64,000 nt of DNA from Paraburkholderia domus (lineage in GTDB: Bacteria; Pseudomonadota; Gammaproteobacteria; Burkholderiales; Burkholderiaceae), in NCBI RefSeq assembly GCF_905220705.1, contig NZ_CAJNAT010000002.1, forward strand, positions 372,001 through 436,000, written 5' to 3'. The notes below the pieces were generated by a model. That model saw only the letters and a list, made by a program, of their open reading frames with translations, was not told the DNA's origin and searched no databases. A program made the translations under genes and the position numbers. This document shows positions 15,510 to 24,671 of the stretch, piece after piece; the first letter of the stretch is position 1; every line of letters starts with the position of its first letter.

Positions 15510-16667
15510 TCAGAACTTGTGCCGCAACGCGACCCGCACGGCGACCTGATTCCCCGTCGACGAGGGCGCCTGCACGCCCGGAATGAACGCGTTGTCGAGA
15601 ATCGAGTTGGTCGAGTCGCCAGCCACCTTCTGGTACTCGCCCTGCACATAAACGTCTGTGCGTTTGGTCAGGTTGTAATCGGCCATTAAACCGACCGAGT
15701 GAATCTTCGGCTTCACGCTGCCGGTCGACGCGTCGTAGTTCTCCATCGTGTACACATACTGCGCGCCGATAAAGAAGGCCGGCGTGAACTGGTATTTGCC
15801 GTTCACTTCGAAATTCTGATACTTCAGCGTATTCAACTTGACGCCGGGCGCCGCCAGCGGGATGCCGATATAGCCGTTGCCGGTCGGATCCTTATAGTTG
15901 GAGTTGGTGTAAGCAAAACCGGCGGTCGCCGAGCCGAACGTGTAGTTGATGCCGCCGCCGACCACCCGCATGCGCCCGGCGATGAAGCTCGCGTCGTTCG
16001 CGGTGATCGCGCCGGTGGAACCCGCGCCCGGATTGTTCGCCTGCAGGTACGCGGCTGCAATCAGCAGGCCGCCGTTCGCATACTGGCCGCCGAAGCTATA
16101 GGCGCGATTGTTCGCGAAGTTCGTGTCGTTGCTGAAGCTGTACACGCCGCCGAACTGGAAGCCCGCGATCTCCGGGCTCGCGTACTTCACGCTGTTGCCG
16201 AGCCGGAACGAGTTGTCCGTGTTGTCGTTGTCATACGGGTGCGCAAACAGGTAGCCGGCCCAGTTGCCGTTGGCGGTGGTCTGCGCGAGGTAGTCGACCA
16301 CCGAATCGTACTGGCGACCGAGCGTGACCGTGCCGAACCGGCCGTCGCTCAAGCCCACATAAGCCTGGCGGCCGAACATGCGGCCGCCCTGGCCCAGCCG
16401 CCCCGAGCTCACATCGAAGCCGTTTTCCAGTTGGAACACCGCCTTCATGCCCCCGCCCAGATCTTCCGAACCCTTCATGCCCCAGCGGCTGCCTTGCGCA
16501 TAGCCGCTCGCCATTTCCCAGACCGCGCCGCGCCCGGCATTGTTGGTGTAGTCGATACCTTCATCCAGCACGCCGTACAGAGTCACGCTGCTTTGCGCAA
16601 AGGCGGACGGGGCCGCCAGCGAGGCGAGTGCGGTGAACGCTGCGGTGGCGATGACATTCTTTTTCAT
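15510..16667 (-). CDS. Outer-membrane trimeric porin (Burkholderia OmpC-like) 1
   Basis: This 385-residue general porin has a 24-residue signal peptide (MKKNVIATAAFTALASLAAP then SAFA, cleaved before QSSVTLYG). The mature chain has the features of 16-strand beta-barrel porins: LYGVLDEGIDY at the first strand, SRWGMKGSEDLGGGMKA, the long extracellular loop 3 with LGRQYDSVVDYLAQ, and the terminal RVALRHKF ending in phenylalanine for BAM recognition. ATG 16667 follows GGAG. It is divergent from the aldehyde dehydrogenase operon, so it may serve uptake of that pathway's substrate. Confidence 0.93.
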   Translation of the reverse strand: MKKNVIATAAFTALASLAAPSAFAQSSVTLYGVLDEGIDYTNNAGRGAVWEMASGYAQGSRWGMKGSEDLGGGMKAVFQLENGFDVSSGRLGQGGRMFGRQAYVGLSDGRFGTVTLGRQYDSVVDYLAQTTANGNWAGYLFAHPYDNDNTDNSFRLGNSVKYASPEIAGFQFGGVYSFSNDTNFANNRAYSFGGQYANGGLLIAAAYLQANNPGAGSTGAITANDASFIAGRMRVVGGGINYTFGSATAGFAYTNSNYKDPTGNGYIGIPLAAPGVKLNTLKYQNFEVNGKYQFTPAFFIGAQYVYTMENYDASTGSVKPKIHSVGLMADYNLTKRTDVYVQGEYQKVAGDSTNSILDNAFIPGVQAPSSTGNQVAVRVALRHKF

Positions 16668-16833
16668 TGTTAGCTCCAGGCGTTGGTAACGAGCGGCCCG
16701 GGTGGTTCGAAACGGGGTTCGAACAGGTTCAGAGGCCGCTGCTTTTTGGCAAAGCCCGGATTCTGCTATTCGAGATGGGAATCGCGTATGAGGCACATCC
16801 CTGGATAAACATGATTTTTTCGAATGTTTGTCC

Positions 16834-16848
16834 AGCGAATTATTCGCT
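16834..16848. promoter_or_regulatory. Palindrome in the porin / aldehyde dehydrogenase divergent region
   Basis: AGCGAAT-T-ATTCGCT is a perfect 7+1+7 inverted repeat in the 297-bp divergent interval. A second inverted pair AAACAT (16807-16812) and ATGTTT (16824-16829), spaced by 11 bases, lies just left. Both are candidate operators for an unlinked regulator; no regulator gene sits inside this cluster except the LysR gene at its far end. Confidence 0.4.
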
Positions 16849-16964
16849 TGTGGGCGGCCGTGCCCCGGAGAAAAATTCTGTTCATGCACCTTTGGCATGA
16901 AGGCAATAGCCGAAGGCAATGCGCCACTGCGCAGGTTTCTGCACCACGCTTCTCAGGAGACGAC

Positions 16965-18389
16965 ATGCGACTCGATCGGAATTTTGCTAACGGCTGCTTT
17001 ATCGACGCGGCAAGCGACGAGCTCATCGCCGTCACCAACCCTGCCACTGAAGCCGTGATTGCGCACGTCACGGGCGCCACCGAGGCCGAGGCAATCGCTG
17101 CGGTCGATGCCGCAGCAGCCGCTCAGAAAGGCTGGCGCAAGCTGCCGTCGGCCGAGCGCGCGGTCTATCTGCATAGGCTCGCCGACGCGCTCACCGAATG
17201 CGCGCCCGCCATCGGCGCGGCGCTCGCGCTGGAGTCGGGCAAGAGCGTTGCCGACGCCACCAACGAAGCGATCTACGCCGGCCAGATCACCCGCTACCAC
17301 GCCGAATGGGCGCGCCGCATCGAAGGCGAGGTGATTCCGAGCGACACACCTGACGAAAACCTCGTGTTGCATCGTGAGCCGATCGGGGTGGTCGCGTGTC
17401 TGATCCCGTTCAATTACCCGGTCTATACGTTCATGCGCAAGGTGGCGCCGGCACTCATCGCCGGCAACACCGTGGTGGTGCGCCCAAGCAACAACACGCC
17501 GACTTCCGCCTTCGAGATCGCCAGGGCGGTTGAGAAAGCAGGGCTGCCCGCTGGCGTCGTGAATATTCTCACGATGAATCATGCAACCGCCGAAGCGCTT
17601 TGCACGCATCCGAAGGTCGGCATGATCACGCTGACCGGCAGCGTCGGCGCGGGACGCAAGGTACTCGAATATTGCAAGGCGAACATCGCCAAGCCGTCGC
17701 TCGAACTGGGCGGCAAGACGCCCGCCATCATCGAGGCGGATGCCGATCTGGAGAAAGCCGCGCGCGATCTGGTTGCGTCCAAAACCACGCACTGCGGGCA
17801 GCTTTGCACGGCGATCGAACGTGTCTACGTGCAGGAAAGCGTGCATGACCGTTTCGTCGCGCTGCTGAAGAAGCACATGAGCGCGGTGGAATCCGGCGAT
17901 CGCAGCGAACAGCCTTCACTGATGGGTCCGCTGGTCAACGACGCGTCGCGTCAGTCGATTCACGGAATGGTCGAGCGCGCGATTGCGGCGGGCGCCACGC
18001 TCGAAACCGGCGGCAGGCTGCCGCAAGGCAAGGGCTTCTTCTATCCGGCTACGCTGTTGTCGAACTGCCGTCAGGACATGGAAATCATCCAGGAAGAAAC
18101 CTTCGGTCCGATCATGCCGGTCGTCAAATACCGCACGCTGGACGAAGCACTGGAGATGGCCAACGACCATCAATTTGGTTTGTCGTCGGTGCTTTATACC
18201 GAGAACTACCGCAGTGCGATGAAGATCGCCAACGGCATCGAAGCAGGCGAGTTATACGTGAACCGCACGCCTGCCGACCCGTACCAAGGTTTCCACGCGG
18301 GCTGGAAACGCTCGGGTCTCGGCGGCGACGACGGCAAGCACGGCATGCTCGAATTCACGCAGACCCGACTCGTGGTCATGAAGTACTGA
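16965..18389 (+). CDS. NAD-dependent aldehyde dehydrogenase, AldA (lactaldehyde/glycolaldehyde) type
   Basis: This 474-residue ALDH-superfamily enzyme oxidises an aldehyde to the acid. The catalytic cysteine is C281 in GQLCTAIERVYV and the general-base glutamate E247 in LELGGKTPA; the NAD-binding MTLTG-like GSVGAG turn precedes it. The overall pattern, including NPATEAVIAHV, EWARRIEGEVIPSD and the end region GFHAGWKRSGLGGDDGKHG, closely follows E. coli AldA, so small hydroxyaldehydes such as lactaldehyde or glycolaldehyde are plausible substrates. ATG 16965 follows AGGAGA; earlier in-frame starts would fill the promoter region. It heads an operon with an MFS transporter and a dehydratase. Confidence 0.85.
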   Translation: MRLDRNFANGCFIDAASDELIAVTNPATEAVIAHVTGATEAEAIAAVDAAAAAQKGWRKLPSAERAVYLHRLADALTECAPAIGAALALESGKSVADATNEAIYAGQITRYHAEWARRIEGEVIPSDTPDENLVLHREPIGVVACLIPFNYPVYTFMRKVAPALIAGNTVVVRPSNNTPTSAFEIARAVEKAGLPAGVVNILTMNHATAEALCTHPKVGMITLTGSVGAGRKVLEYCKANIAKPSLELGGKTPAIIEADADLEKAARDLVASKTTHCGQLCTAIERVYVQESVHDRFVALLKKHMSAVESGDRSEQPSLMGPLVNDASRQSIHGMVERAIAAGATLETGGRLPQGKGFFYPATLLSNCRQDMEIIQEETFGPIMPVVKYRTLDEALEMANDHQFGLSSVLYTENYRSAMKIANGIEAGELYVNRTPADPYQGFHAGWKRSGLGGDDGKHGMLEFTQTRLVVMKY

Positions 18390-18540
18390 AGCTGAAACCG
18401 GCGCGTGCCGCGCGATTCGGAGTAGACGGCACGCGTCGCCTTGAAACCCGCAGAAACGCAGCAAATCCGCTGCACTTATAAAAAAATTTGGAGATCCGGC
18501 AGACCGGTAGACCGGCGCTGTGTCTCTCAGGAGCGCTCAC

Positions 18541-19863
18541 GTGTCATCTCAACCCGTTCAAACCACCGCGTCGCTTGCCTCAAGCGACGCAGAAACCGCG
18601 CTGCAAAACAACAAGGCTCAACGCTACATCCAGCTCATGTTGCTGGTGGTGGCAGCCGGCGCGATTTACCCGATTCTGTATCTGCGGCAGGTCTATCAGC
18701 CGACGATGCTCGAAGTGTTTCACATCACCGATAGTCAACTCGGCTATCTGTATTCGTCGCTCGGCACGATCTTTCTGCTGAGCTACCTGCCGAGCGGCTG
18801 GCTCGCCGACCGGATCGCACCGCGCCTGCTGATCTGCTTTTCGCTGATTGCAACCGGCGTGCTCGGCCTGTGGTATTCGACCGCGCCTTCGTTCCAGGTG
18901 CTGATGCTGATCTTCGGCGGCTGGGGTTTGTCGACCGGATTGACCTTCTGGGCCGCCGTCATCAAACGCGTGTCGATGATCGCCGGCACGCAGGAGCAGG
19001 GCCGCTTCTTCGGTTTGCTCGACGGCGGACGCGGCTTGATCGAAGCCATGCTCGCGACTATCGCGATCACGCTATTCGCGTGGTTCACGCAGACCAAAGG
19101 GGAGCCGGTTGCGGCCGGCTTCAAGCTGGTCGTCTACATGTACGCGTTTCTGTGCATCGCGCTCGGTGTGGTACTCGCGCTCGTCAAAGACCCGCAAGGC
19201 GCAAAAGACGCTGCCGCCAATCGTGCCGCGAAGAAACGCAGCAACGTGCTGGTCGATCTGAAAACGCTCGCGTCGATTCCCGAATTGTGGCTGGTCGCGG
19301 CCATCGTGTTCTGCGGCTATCAGGTGTTCTGGGCCACCTACAGTTTCTCCGCGTATCTGCATGAAAGAGAGATTGGCTTGACGGTGGTGATGGCCGGCAC
19401 GATTACCACGCTCAAGCTGTGGATGCGGCCGATCGGCGGCATCGGCGGCGGCTTTCTCGGCGACCGTTATTCGAAAGTCTCGGTGCTGGTGATCGCGCTC
19501 TTTCTCGCGGCAGTCTCGCTGCTGGGCCTGATGGCAGCGCCACGTATCTCGAGCCACGTGCTGCTGGTGTTCCTCGTGCTCTTCATCGGCATTCTGACTT
19601 ACGCGATTCGAGGTCTGTACTGGTCGCTCTTGGATCGCTGCAAGATCCCGGTCGAAACGATGGGCCTCGCCATCGGCCTGATCTCCGTACTCGGCTATTC
19701 ACCCGACGTGTTCCTGCCGTTGATCAACGGCTATCTGACGCAGAACTTCCCGGGCGTCTTCGGTTACCAGCTTTACTTCGGTTATGTGGCCGGAGTGGCG
19801 GCGCTCGGCGGCTTTGCCGGCCTGGCGCTACGAAACATGCTTAATAGGAAAGGGGTTGCGTAA
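18541..19863 (+). CDS. MFS transporter, probably for a sugar acid or polyol
   Basis: This 440-residue inner-membrane permease has about 12 hydrophobic segments and MFS loop motifs (SGWLADRIAPRLL between segments 2 and 3; GGFLGDRYSKVSVL in the second half). The GTG at 18541 is chosen because AGGAG lies eight bases upstream; a GTG at 18520 is less well placed. The stop is immediately followed by the ATG of the enolase-superfamily gene. Sandwiched between an AldA-type dehydrogenase and a dehydratase, it probably imports their substrate. The specific ligand is not readable from sequence. Confidence 0.85.
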   Translation: MSSQPVQTTASLASSDAETALQNNKAQRYIQLMLLVVAAGAIYPILYLRQVYQPTMLEVFHITDSQLGYLYSSLGTIFLLSYLPSGWLADRIAPRLLICFSLIATGVLGLWYSTAPSFQVLMLIFGGWGLSTGLTFWAAVIKRVSMIAGTQEQGRFFGLLDGGRGLIEAMLATIAITLFAWFTQTKGEPVAAGFKLVVYMYAFLCIALGVVLALVKDPQGAKDAAANRAAKKRSNVLVDLKTLASIPELWLVAAIVFCGYQVFWATYSFSAYLHEREIGLTVVMAGTITTLKLWMRPIGGIGGGFLGDRYSKVSVLVIALFLAAVSLLGLMAAPRISSHVLLVFLVLFIGILTYAIRGLYWSLLDRCKIPVETMGLAIGLISVLGYSPDVFLPLINGYLTQNFPGVFGYQLYFGYVAGVAALGGFAGLALRNMLNRKGVA

Positions 19864-21081
19864 ATGAAAGTCGTCTCGCTCGAAACGCATATCGTCGCCG
19901 TACCGCCGCCGCACGTGGGTGGCATGTACTGGATCTTCGTCAAGCTCAAGACCGATTGCGGTATTGAGGGTGTCGGCGAAATCTATTCGGCGACGTTCCA
20001 TCCGAAGGCGATGACCCACATCATCGACGATGTATTCGGCCGTTATCTGCTCGATAAAGATCCGCATCATATCGAGCGGCTCTGGCGCGAAGCGTATTCG
20101 AGCGGCTTCACGCAACGCCCCGATCTGACGATGATGGGCGTGGTCAGCGGGCTGGAAATGGCGTGCTGGGACATCATCGGCAAGGCGGCGAACAAGCCGG
20201 TGTACGAGCTGTTGGGCGGCATGGTGAACCCGCGTCTGCGTTCGTACACGTATCTCTATCCGAAGAACAGCCGCGGCGAATACGACTACGACGATCCCGA
20301 TCTCGCCGCTGAATGCGCCGTTGAAAACGTGAAGCGTGGCTTCACTGCGGTGAAGTTCGATCCGGCGGGGCCGTACACGGCTTACTCGGGTCACCAACTG
20401 TCGATGGAAGTACTCGACCGTTGCGAGACTTTCTGCCGCCGCGTGCGCGAAGCCGTCGGCAGCAAGGCCGATCTGCTGTTCGGCACGCATGGACAGATGG
20501 TGCCGTCGTCGGCAATCCGGCTCGCCAAACGTCTCGAGAAATACGATCCGTTGTGGTTCGAAGAACCGGTGCCGCCGGGGCAGGAAGGCGCGATGGCGCA
20601 AGTCGCGCAGCACACGAGTATTCCGATTGCCGCGGGCGAACGCCTGACCACCAAGTATGAATTCTTCAAGCTGCTCGAAGCGGGTGCGGCGTCGATTCTG
20701 CAACTGAATGTGGCGCGTGTGGGCGGCCTGCTCGAAGCGAAGAAAGTCGCGGCGATCGCCGAGGTGTACTACGCGCAGATCGCACCACATCTATACAACG
20801 GGCCGATCGGCGCGGCTGCCAGCATCCAGCTCGCTGCTTGCACGCCGAACTTTCTGATTCAGGAAAGCATCGGCACGTGGGACGGCTTTCATGCGGCGGT
20901 GTTGAAGAAGCCGATTCAGTGGGAAGACGGCTACATCATTCCTTCGCAGGAACCGGGTCTGGGCGTGGAGTTGAACATGGACGTCGTCAGGCAGCACACG
21001 CCGTACACCGGCGAGCGTCTGCATCTGCAAATGGCCTCGCAACCCGCCGACGTGAAAGATCTCGCGCCGGCCAAGGGTTGA
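19864..21081 (+). CDS. Enolase-superfamily (mandelate racemase type) sugar-acid dehydratase
   Basis: This 405-residue protein has the N-terminal capping domain (residues about 1-115) and the TIM-barrel of the mandelate racemase/muconate lactonizing group. Visible elements are VVSGLEMACWDIIGKA, KFDP with the catalytic lysine, metal-ligand regions LLFGTHGQMVPSSA and WFEEPVPP, and AAGERLTTKYEF. The layout resembles D-galactonate/gluconate-type acid sugar dehydratases, which remove water to give a 2-keto-3-deoxy acid. The stop of the MFS gene abuts its ATG, so they are translated together. The exact sugar acid is unknown. Confidence 0.85.
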   Translation: MKVVSLETHIVAVPPPHVGGMYWIFVKLKTDCGIEGVGEIYSATFHPKAMTHIIDDVFGRYLLDKDPHHIERLWREAYSSGFTQRPDLTMMGVVSGLEMACWDIIGKAANKPVYELLGGMVNPRLRSYTYLYPKNSRGEYDYDDPDLAAECAVENVKRGFTAVKFDPAGPYTAYSGHQLSMEVLDRCETFCRRVREAVGSKADLLFGTHGQMVPSSAIRLAKRLEKYDPLWFEEPVPPGQEGAMAQVAQHTSIPIAAGERLTTKYEFFKLLEAGAASILQLNVARVGGLLEAKKVAAIAEVYYAQIAPHLYNGPIGAAASIQLAACTPNFLIQESIGTWDGFHAAVLKKPIQWEDGYIIPSQEPGLGVELNMDVVRQHTPYTGERLHLQMASQPADVKDLAPAKG

Positions 21082-21182
21082 GCCCGGATTGAACCTGCAG
21101 GTTCGACCTGCAAGTTTCAAGCTGCGAGTTTCACATTGTTTTACGCATTCAATGGATTGGGCGCCGTCTGGCGATATAGAGC

Positions 21183-22844
21183 ATGAACTACGATTACATC
21201 ATCGTCGGCGCAGGTTCGGCGGGCTGCATTCTCGCCAATCGCCTTTCGGCGTCGGGCCAATATTCGGTACTGCTGCTCGAAGCGGGCGGCAAGGACAGCT
21301 CGTTCTGGTTCAAGATTCCCGTGGGTTTCACCAAGACGTACTACAACGAAACCTATAACTGGATGTACTACAGCGAGCCAGAAAAGGAACTCGACAACCG
21401 GCCAATCTATTGCCCGCGCGGCAAAGTGCAGGGCGGCTCAGGCTCGATCAACGCGATGATCTACGTGCGCGGCCAGCCGCATGATTTCGACGACTGGGCG
21501 GCGGCGGGCAACCCGGGCTGGGCGTTTGGCGAGGTGCTGCCGTATTTCCGCAAGCTCGAATCGCATCCGCTCGGCAACACCGAGTATCACGGCGCGGACG
21601 GCCCGATCCGTATCTCGCCGATGAAGGATGCCGTCCATCCGATTTGCCACGTGTTTCTCAAAGGCTGCGACCAGGCCGGCTACAAGCGCAGCGACGACTT
21701 CAACGGCGCACGTTTCGAAGGCGCGGGCATCTACGACGTGAATACGCGCAACGGGCAGCGTTCGTCGAGCAGCTTCGAGTACCTGCATCCGGTACTGACG
21801 CGTAAGAACCTGACGGTCGAGCGTGACGTGCTGGCAAACCGCGTGCTGTTCGACGGCAACCAGCGGGCAATTGGCGTGAGCGTGACGCAGAACGGCGCGA
21901 CGCGGCAATTCATGGCGAACCGTGAGGTGATCCTGTCGGCGGGCGCGGTCGATTCCCCCAAACTGCTGCAACTCTCGGGCGTTGGCGATAGCACGTTGCT
22001 GGCGAAGCATCGCATCGCGATGGTCAAGGAACTGCCCGCTGTCGGGCAGAACCTGCAGGACCATCTGTGCGTGAGTTTCTACTATCGCGCGAACGTGAAG
22101 ACGTTGAACGACGAGATGCGTCCATTGCTCGGCAAGCTCAAACTCGGTCTGCAGTATCTGCTGACGCGCAAGGGGCCGCTCGCGATGAGCGTGAACCAGT
22201 CGGGCGGATTCTTCAAGGGCAACGATCAGGAAGCGCAGCCGAATCTGCAGTTGTATTTCAATCCGTTGTCGTACCGGATTCCGAAGAGCAACAAGGCGAA
22301 TCTCGAACCCGAGCCGTATTCGGGCTTTCTGCTCGCGTTCAATCCGTGCCGCCCGACGAGCCGCGGATCGATCGAGATCGCATCGAATCGCGCGGAAGAC
22401 GCCGCGAAGATCCGCATCAACGCGCTGACTACGGAGAAGGACATCGACGAAGTGATTCAGGGTTGCGAACTGGTGCGCAAGGTCATGTCATCGCCGGCGT
22501 TGAAAGAGATCACGGTCGAAGAAATCTCGCCGGGACCGCAGGTGAATACGCGTGAGGGCTTCCTGCAATATTTCCGAGAGCAATCGGGTTCGATCTATCA
22601 CCTGTGCGGCTCGTGTGCGATGGGCGACGACCCGCGCACCTCGGTGGTCGATGCGCGTTTGCGGGTGCACGGCATTGCCGGCTTGCGCGTGGTCGATGCG
22701 TCGATTTTCCCGAACATCACGTCGGGCAACATCAATGCACCGACGATGATGGTGGCGGAGAAGGGCGCCGAGATGATTCTCATGGACGCCGCCGTCGAAT
22801 CCGCCTTTAAGCCCGAAACGGCGGAGCTGGCTGCTGCTGCCTGA
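21183..22844 (+). CDS. GMC-family FAD-dependent alcohol/choline dehydrogenase-like oxidoreductase
   Basis: This 553-residue flavoenzyme has the N-terminal dinucleotide fold IIVGAGSAGCILANRLS, the GMC signature PRGKVQGGSGSINAMIYVRG and, in the C-terminal part, LCGSCAMG and SGNINAPTMMVAEKGAEMIL, where the catalytic His/Asn pair of the family sits. GMC enzymes oxidise a primary or secondary alcohol to aldehyde or ketone. Lying 101 bp behind the dehydratase and on the same strand, it may supply the aldehyde for the AldA-type enzyme or act on a sugar alcohol. It lacks a signal peptide, so it is probably cytoplasmic or peripheral. Confidence 0.87.
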   Translation: MNYDYIIVGAGSAGCILANRLSASGQYSVLLLEAGGKDSSFWFKIPVGFTKTYYNETYNWMYYSEPEKELDNRPIYCPRGKVQGGSGSINAMIYVRGQPHDFDDWAAAGNPGWAFGEVLPYFRKLESHPLGNTEYHGADGPIRISPMKDAVHPICHVFLKGCDQAGYKRSDDFNGARFEGAGIYDVNTRNGQRSSSSFEYLHPVLTRKNLTVERDVLANRVLFDGNQRAIGVSVTQNGATRQFMANREVILSAGAVDSPKLLQLSGVGDSTLLAKHRIAMVKELPAVGQNLQDHLCVSFYYRANVKTLNDEMRPLLGKLKLGLQYLLTRKGPLAMSVNQSGGFFKGNDQEAQPNLQLYFNPLSYRIPKSNKANLEPEPYSGFLLAFNPCRPTSRGSIEIASNRAEDAAKIRINALTTEKDIDEVIQGCELVRKVMSSPALKEITVEEISPGPQVNTREGFLQYFREQSGSIYHLCGSCAMGDDPRTSVVDARLRVHGIAGLRVVDASIFPNITSGNINAPTMMVAEKGAEMILMDAAVESAFKPETAELAAAA

Positions 22845-22877
22845 CTGATGGAAATACACCGTTAGCGGTGTAGAGAG

Positions 22878-22915
22878 AAAAGCGCGCCGATGCGATGCAA
22901 TCGGCGCGCTTTTTT
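22878..22915. terminator. Bidirectional intrinsic terminator between GMC and LysR genes
   Basis: AAAAGCGCGCCGAT pairs with ATCGGCGCGCTTTT (14 bp) around an eight-base loop. A T-run (22910-22915) follows on the plus strand and the mirror-image A-run (22878-22881) precedes, so it can end transcription from both converging genes. Confidence 0.9.
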
Positions 22916-22996
22916 GCGTCACGTAAGGCGGCACCGGTGTGGCTCAAACGGCGCTGCGTGGCTTAGCCGCCCGCACTCGGACGATTTTTGCGCCAC

Positions 22997-23932
22997 TTAA
23001 CGCGCTTCGCCCAACTGTGCCGACTCCGACGAATCGAGCGCACGCTCGGTCAACCAGATCTCCTGCTGCAGCCAGTCACGGAATAGCGCAACGTGCGGCA
23101 GCTCGTCCTGTTCCGCGCGCGTGATGAGCCAGTACGACTGATGCCCGTCGACGTGCACATTCAGCACCTGCACGAGTTGGCCTTCCGCGAGTTCGCGGCC
23201 GATCATGTGACGATCGGCGATCGTTACGCCGAGGCCGTCGATGGCCGCGCGGATCGCGTGATCGAGCAGATCGAATTCGTAGCCGCCGCGGGTGTCGACG
23301 TTGTCGATGCCGGCTGCTTTTAGCCAGTGCTGCCAGGTCTGATAGCGCTGATCGGCGCTCGCGAGCACGTGCAGCAGCGTGAACTGATTCAGATCGATGG
23401 CCGCGCGGCCGGCCTGGCGCGCGAGCAACGCGGGCGCGCAGACGGCGATATGCCGTTCGTTCATCAGCAGACGGTTGTCGAAGCCTTCCCACTCGCCGTT
23501 GCCGAAGCGAATCGCGCAGTCGAGTACACCCGATTCGGCGAGGTTGTCGTCGATGCGGGTCGACAGGCTGAGTTCGAGATGCGGATGCGCGTCGCGCAGG
23601 CGTCCGAGACGCGGCATCAGCCATCGGCTCGTGAAGGTGGGGGGCGCGTTGATACGCAGGCGGTTGCGGTGGGTTTTTTCCTGCAGGCTGCGGACTGTGA
23701 GTTCGATCCGGTCGAATGATTGTTGCAGCGCCTGGAGGAGGATGCGGCCGGCGGCCGAGAGCTCGAGGTGGTGATGGTGACGCTGGAGCAGCGTCTCGCC
23801 GAGTTGGGCTTCTAGTTGCCGGACTTGCCGGCTGACTGCGCTTTGCGTCACGTTCAGGAGTTCCGCTGCGCGGGTGAAGCTGCCCGTGCGGCCGGCGACT
23901 TCGAAGGCTTTTAGCGCGTTCAGCGCGGGCAT
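22997..23932 (-). CDS. LysR-family transcriptional regulator (GcvA-like subgroup)
   Basis: This 311-residue regulator has an N-terminal winged helix-turn-helix (NALKAFEVAGRTGSFTRAAE then TQSAVSRQVRQLEAQLG, residues about 4-55) and a PBP2-type effector domain from about residue 95. The start MPALNALKAF at 23932 is the conserved LysR beginning; an open frame continues upstream to 24589 but only through repetitive non-coding DNA. It converges on the GMC gene, sharing the terminator. Its own upstream side is occupied by dispersed repeat A1. It might control the adjacent sugar-acid operon, but nothing in the sequence proves it. Confidence 0.88.
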   Translation of the reverse strand: MPALNALKAFEVAGRTGSFTRAAELLNVTQSAVSRQVRQLEAQLGETLLQRHHHHLELSAAGRILLQALQQSFDRIELTVRSLQEKTHRNRLRINAPPTFTSRWLMPRLGRLRDAHPHLELSLSTRIDDNLAESGVLDCAIRFGNGEWEGFDNRLLMNERHIAVCAPALLARQAGRAAIDLNQFTLLHVLASADQRYQTWQHWLKAAGIDNVDTRGGYEFDLLDHAIRAAIDGLGVTIADRHMIGRELAEGQLVQVLNVHVDGHQSYWLITRAEQDELPHVALFRDWLQQEIWLTERALDSSESAQLGEAR

Positions 23933-24044
23933 TTTGCGTTTCAAGATCTGGCTCTGGGGGCTTTGCGCGGCGGCGCGGGTGGTGGGTATTTTACTTGGTT
24001 GGCTGTGGGGGTTGGGCTTTGGCTGGATTGTTTGCCTGCGCGGC

Positions 24045-24285
24045 GCTTTTGTCTGTTTGCCTATGGGGTTGGCCTTTCCTTGTTTTGTTAGTGGTTTATT
24101 AGCGTTGCCCCTGTGCGGGGCGGCACCTACTTCTCTTTGCTGCTGCAAAGAGAAGTAGGCAAGAGAAAGCAGCTCACACCGCCAATTCTTAAGCGGGTCC
24201 CCCGCACAGTCGCGGTAGTGGTGCATCTGGAATTTGTGTCTTCGCACATTCGGCGTCAGTGACAAGGCAATCATACTTCCCGCCT
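24045..24285 (+). repeat. Dispersed hairpin repeat, copy A1
   Basis: About 240 bp starting near GTCTGTTTGCC and GGCCTTTCCTTG and ending near CAGTGACAAGGCA. It contains GCCCCTGTGCGGGGC (small hairpin), then CCTACTTCTCTTTGC / GCAAAGAGAAGTAGG (24126-24140 and 24145-24159, 15 bp perfect stem with loop TGCT), then GCGGG-TCC-CCCGC. It is in opposite orientation to copy A2 and nearly identical to it over its full length. Frames inside give no credible protein. Confidence 0.9.
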
Positions 24286-24300
24286 CGCACTCCGTGCTCG

Positions 24301-24463
24301 CCGGAAGGGTCTGCTGCGACCCCGTGCTTCGTTTCGCGTGGCGGAGCCATTGACTTTGCCTCGGCAAACGACAGAATTCGCCGGTGGAAGGGTTTGCCGC
24401 AACCCGGAGCTTCGTTCTGCGTAGTGGGGCCATCGGCTTCGCCTTGGCAAACGACAGAATTCG
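24301..24463. repeat. Tandem ~80-bp duplication between repeat copies A1 and A2
   Basis: Two imperfect units, 24301-24380 and 24381-24463, each contain GGGTnTGCnGCnACCC-like and CTTCGTT then GGCAAACGACAGAATTCG at the end. A related single unit lies in locus B near 46948-47018 (CTTCGTTTCGCGC, GGGGCCATCGGCTTTGCC). The remaining bases up to copy A2 (24464-24671) hold nothing I recognise. Confidence 0.7.
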
Positions 24464-24671
24464 CTGGCGTTTCGGAGGGGCAGCTTCAATCTTGAGATCT
24501 TCACGAGAGTTGCCAGGCCCGCGCATTGCAAGAGCGCATTTCCAATAGTACGGCTTCGCCTCGCGATATTGGCGACCCAACGGCGGCACACCGCCCCAGG
24601 TAAGCGCCGGCGCGAGAACGCAGCACGCGGCTTGATGAACTACCGCGTCGGCGCGCGCAGCGCCGCCGGAG

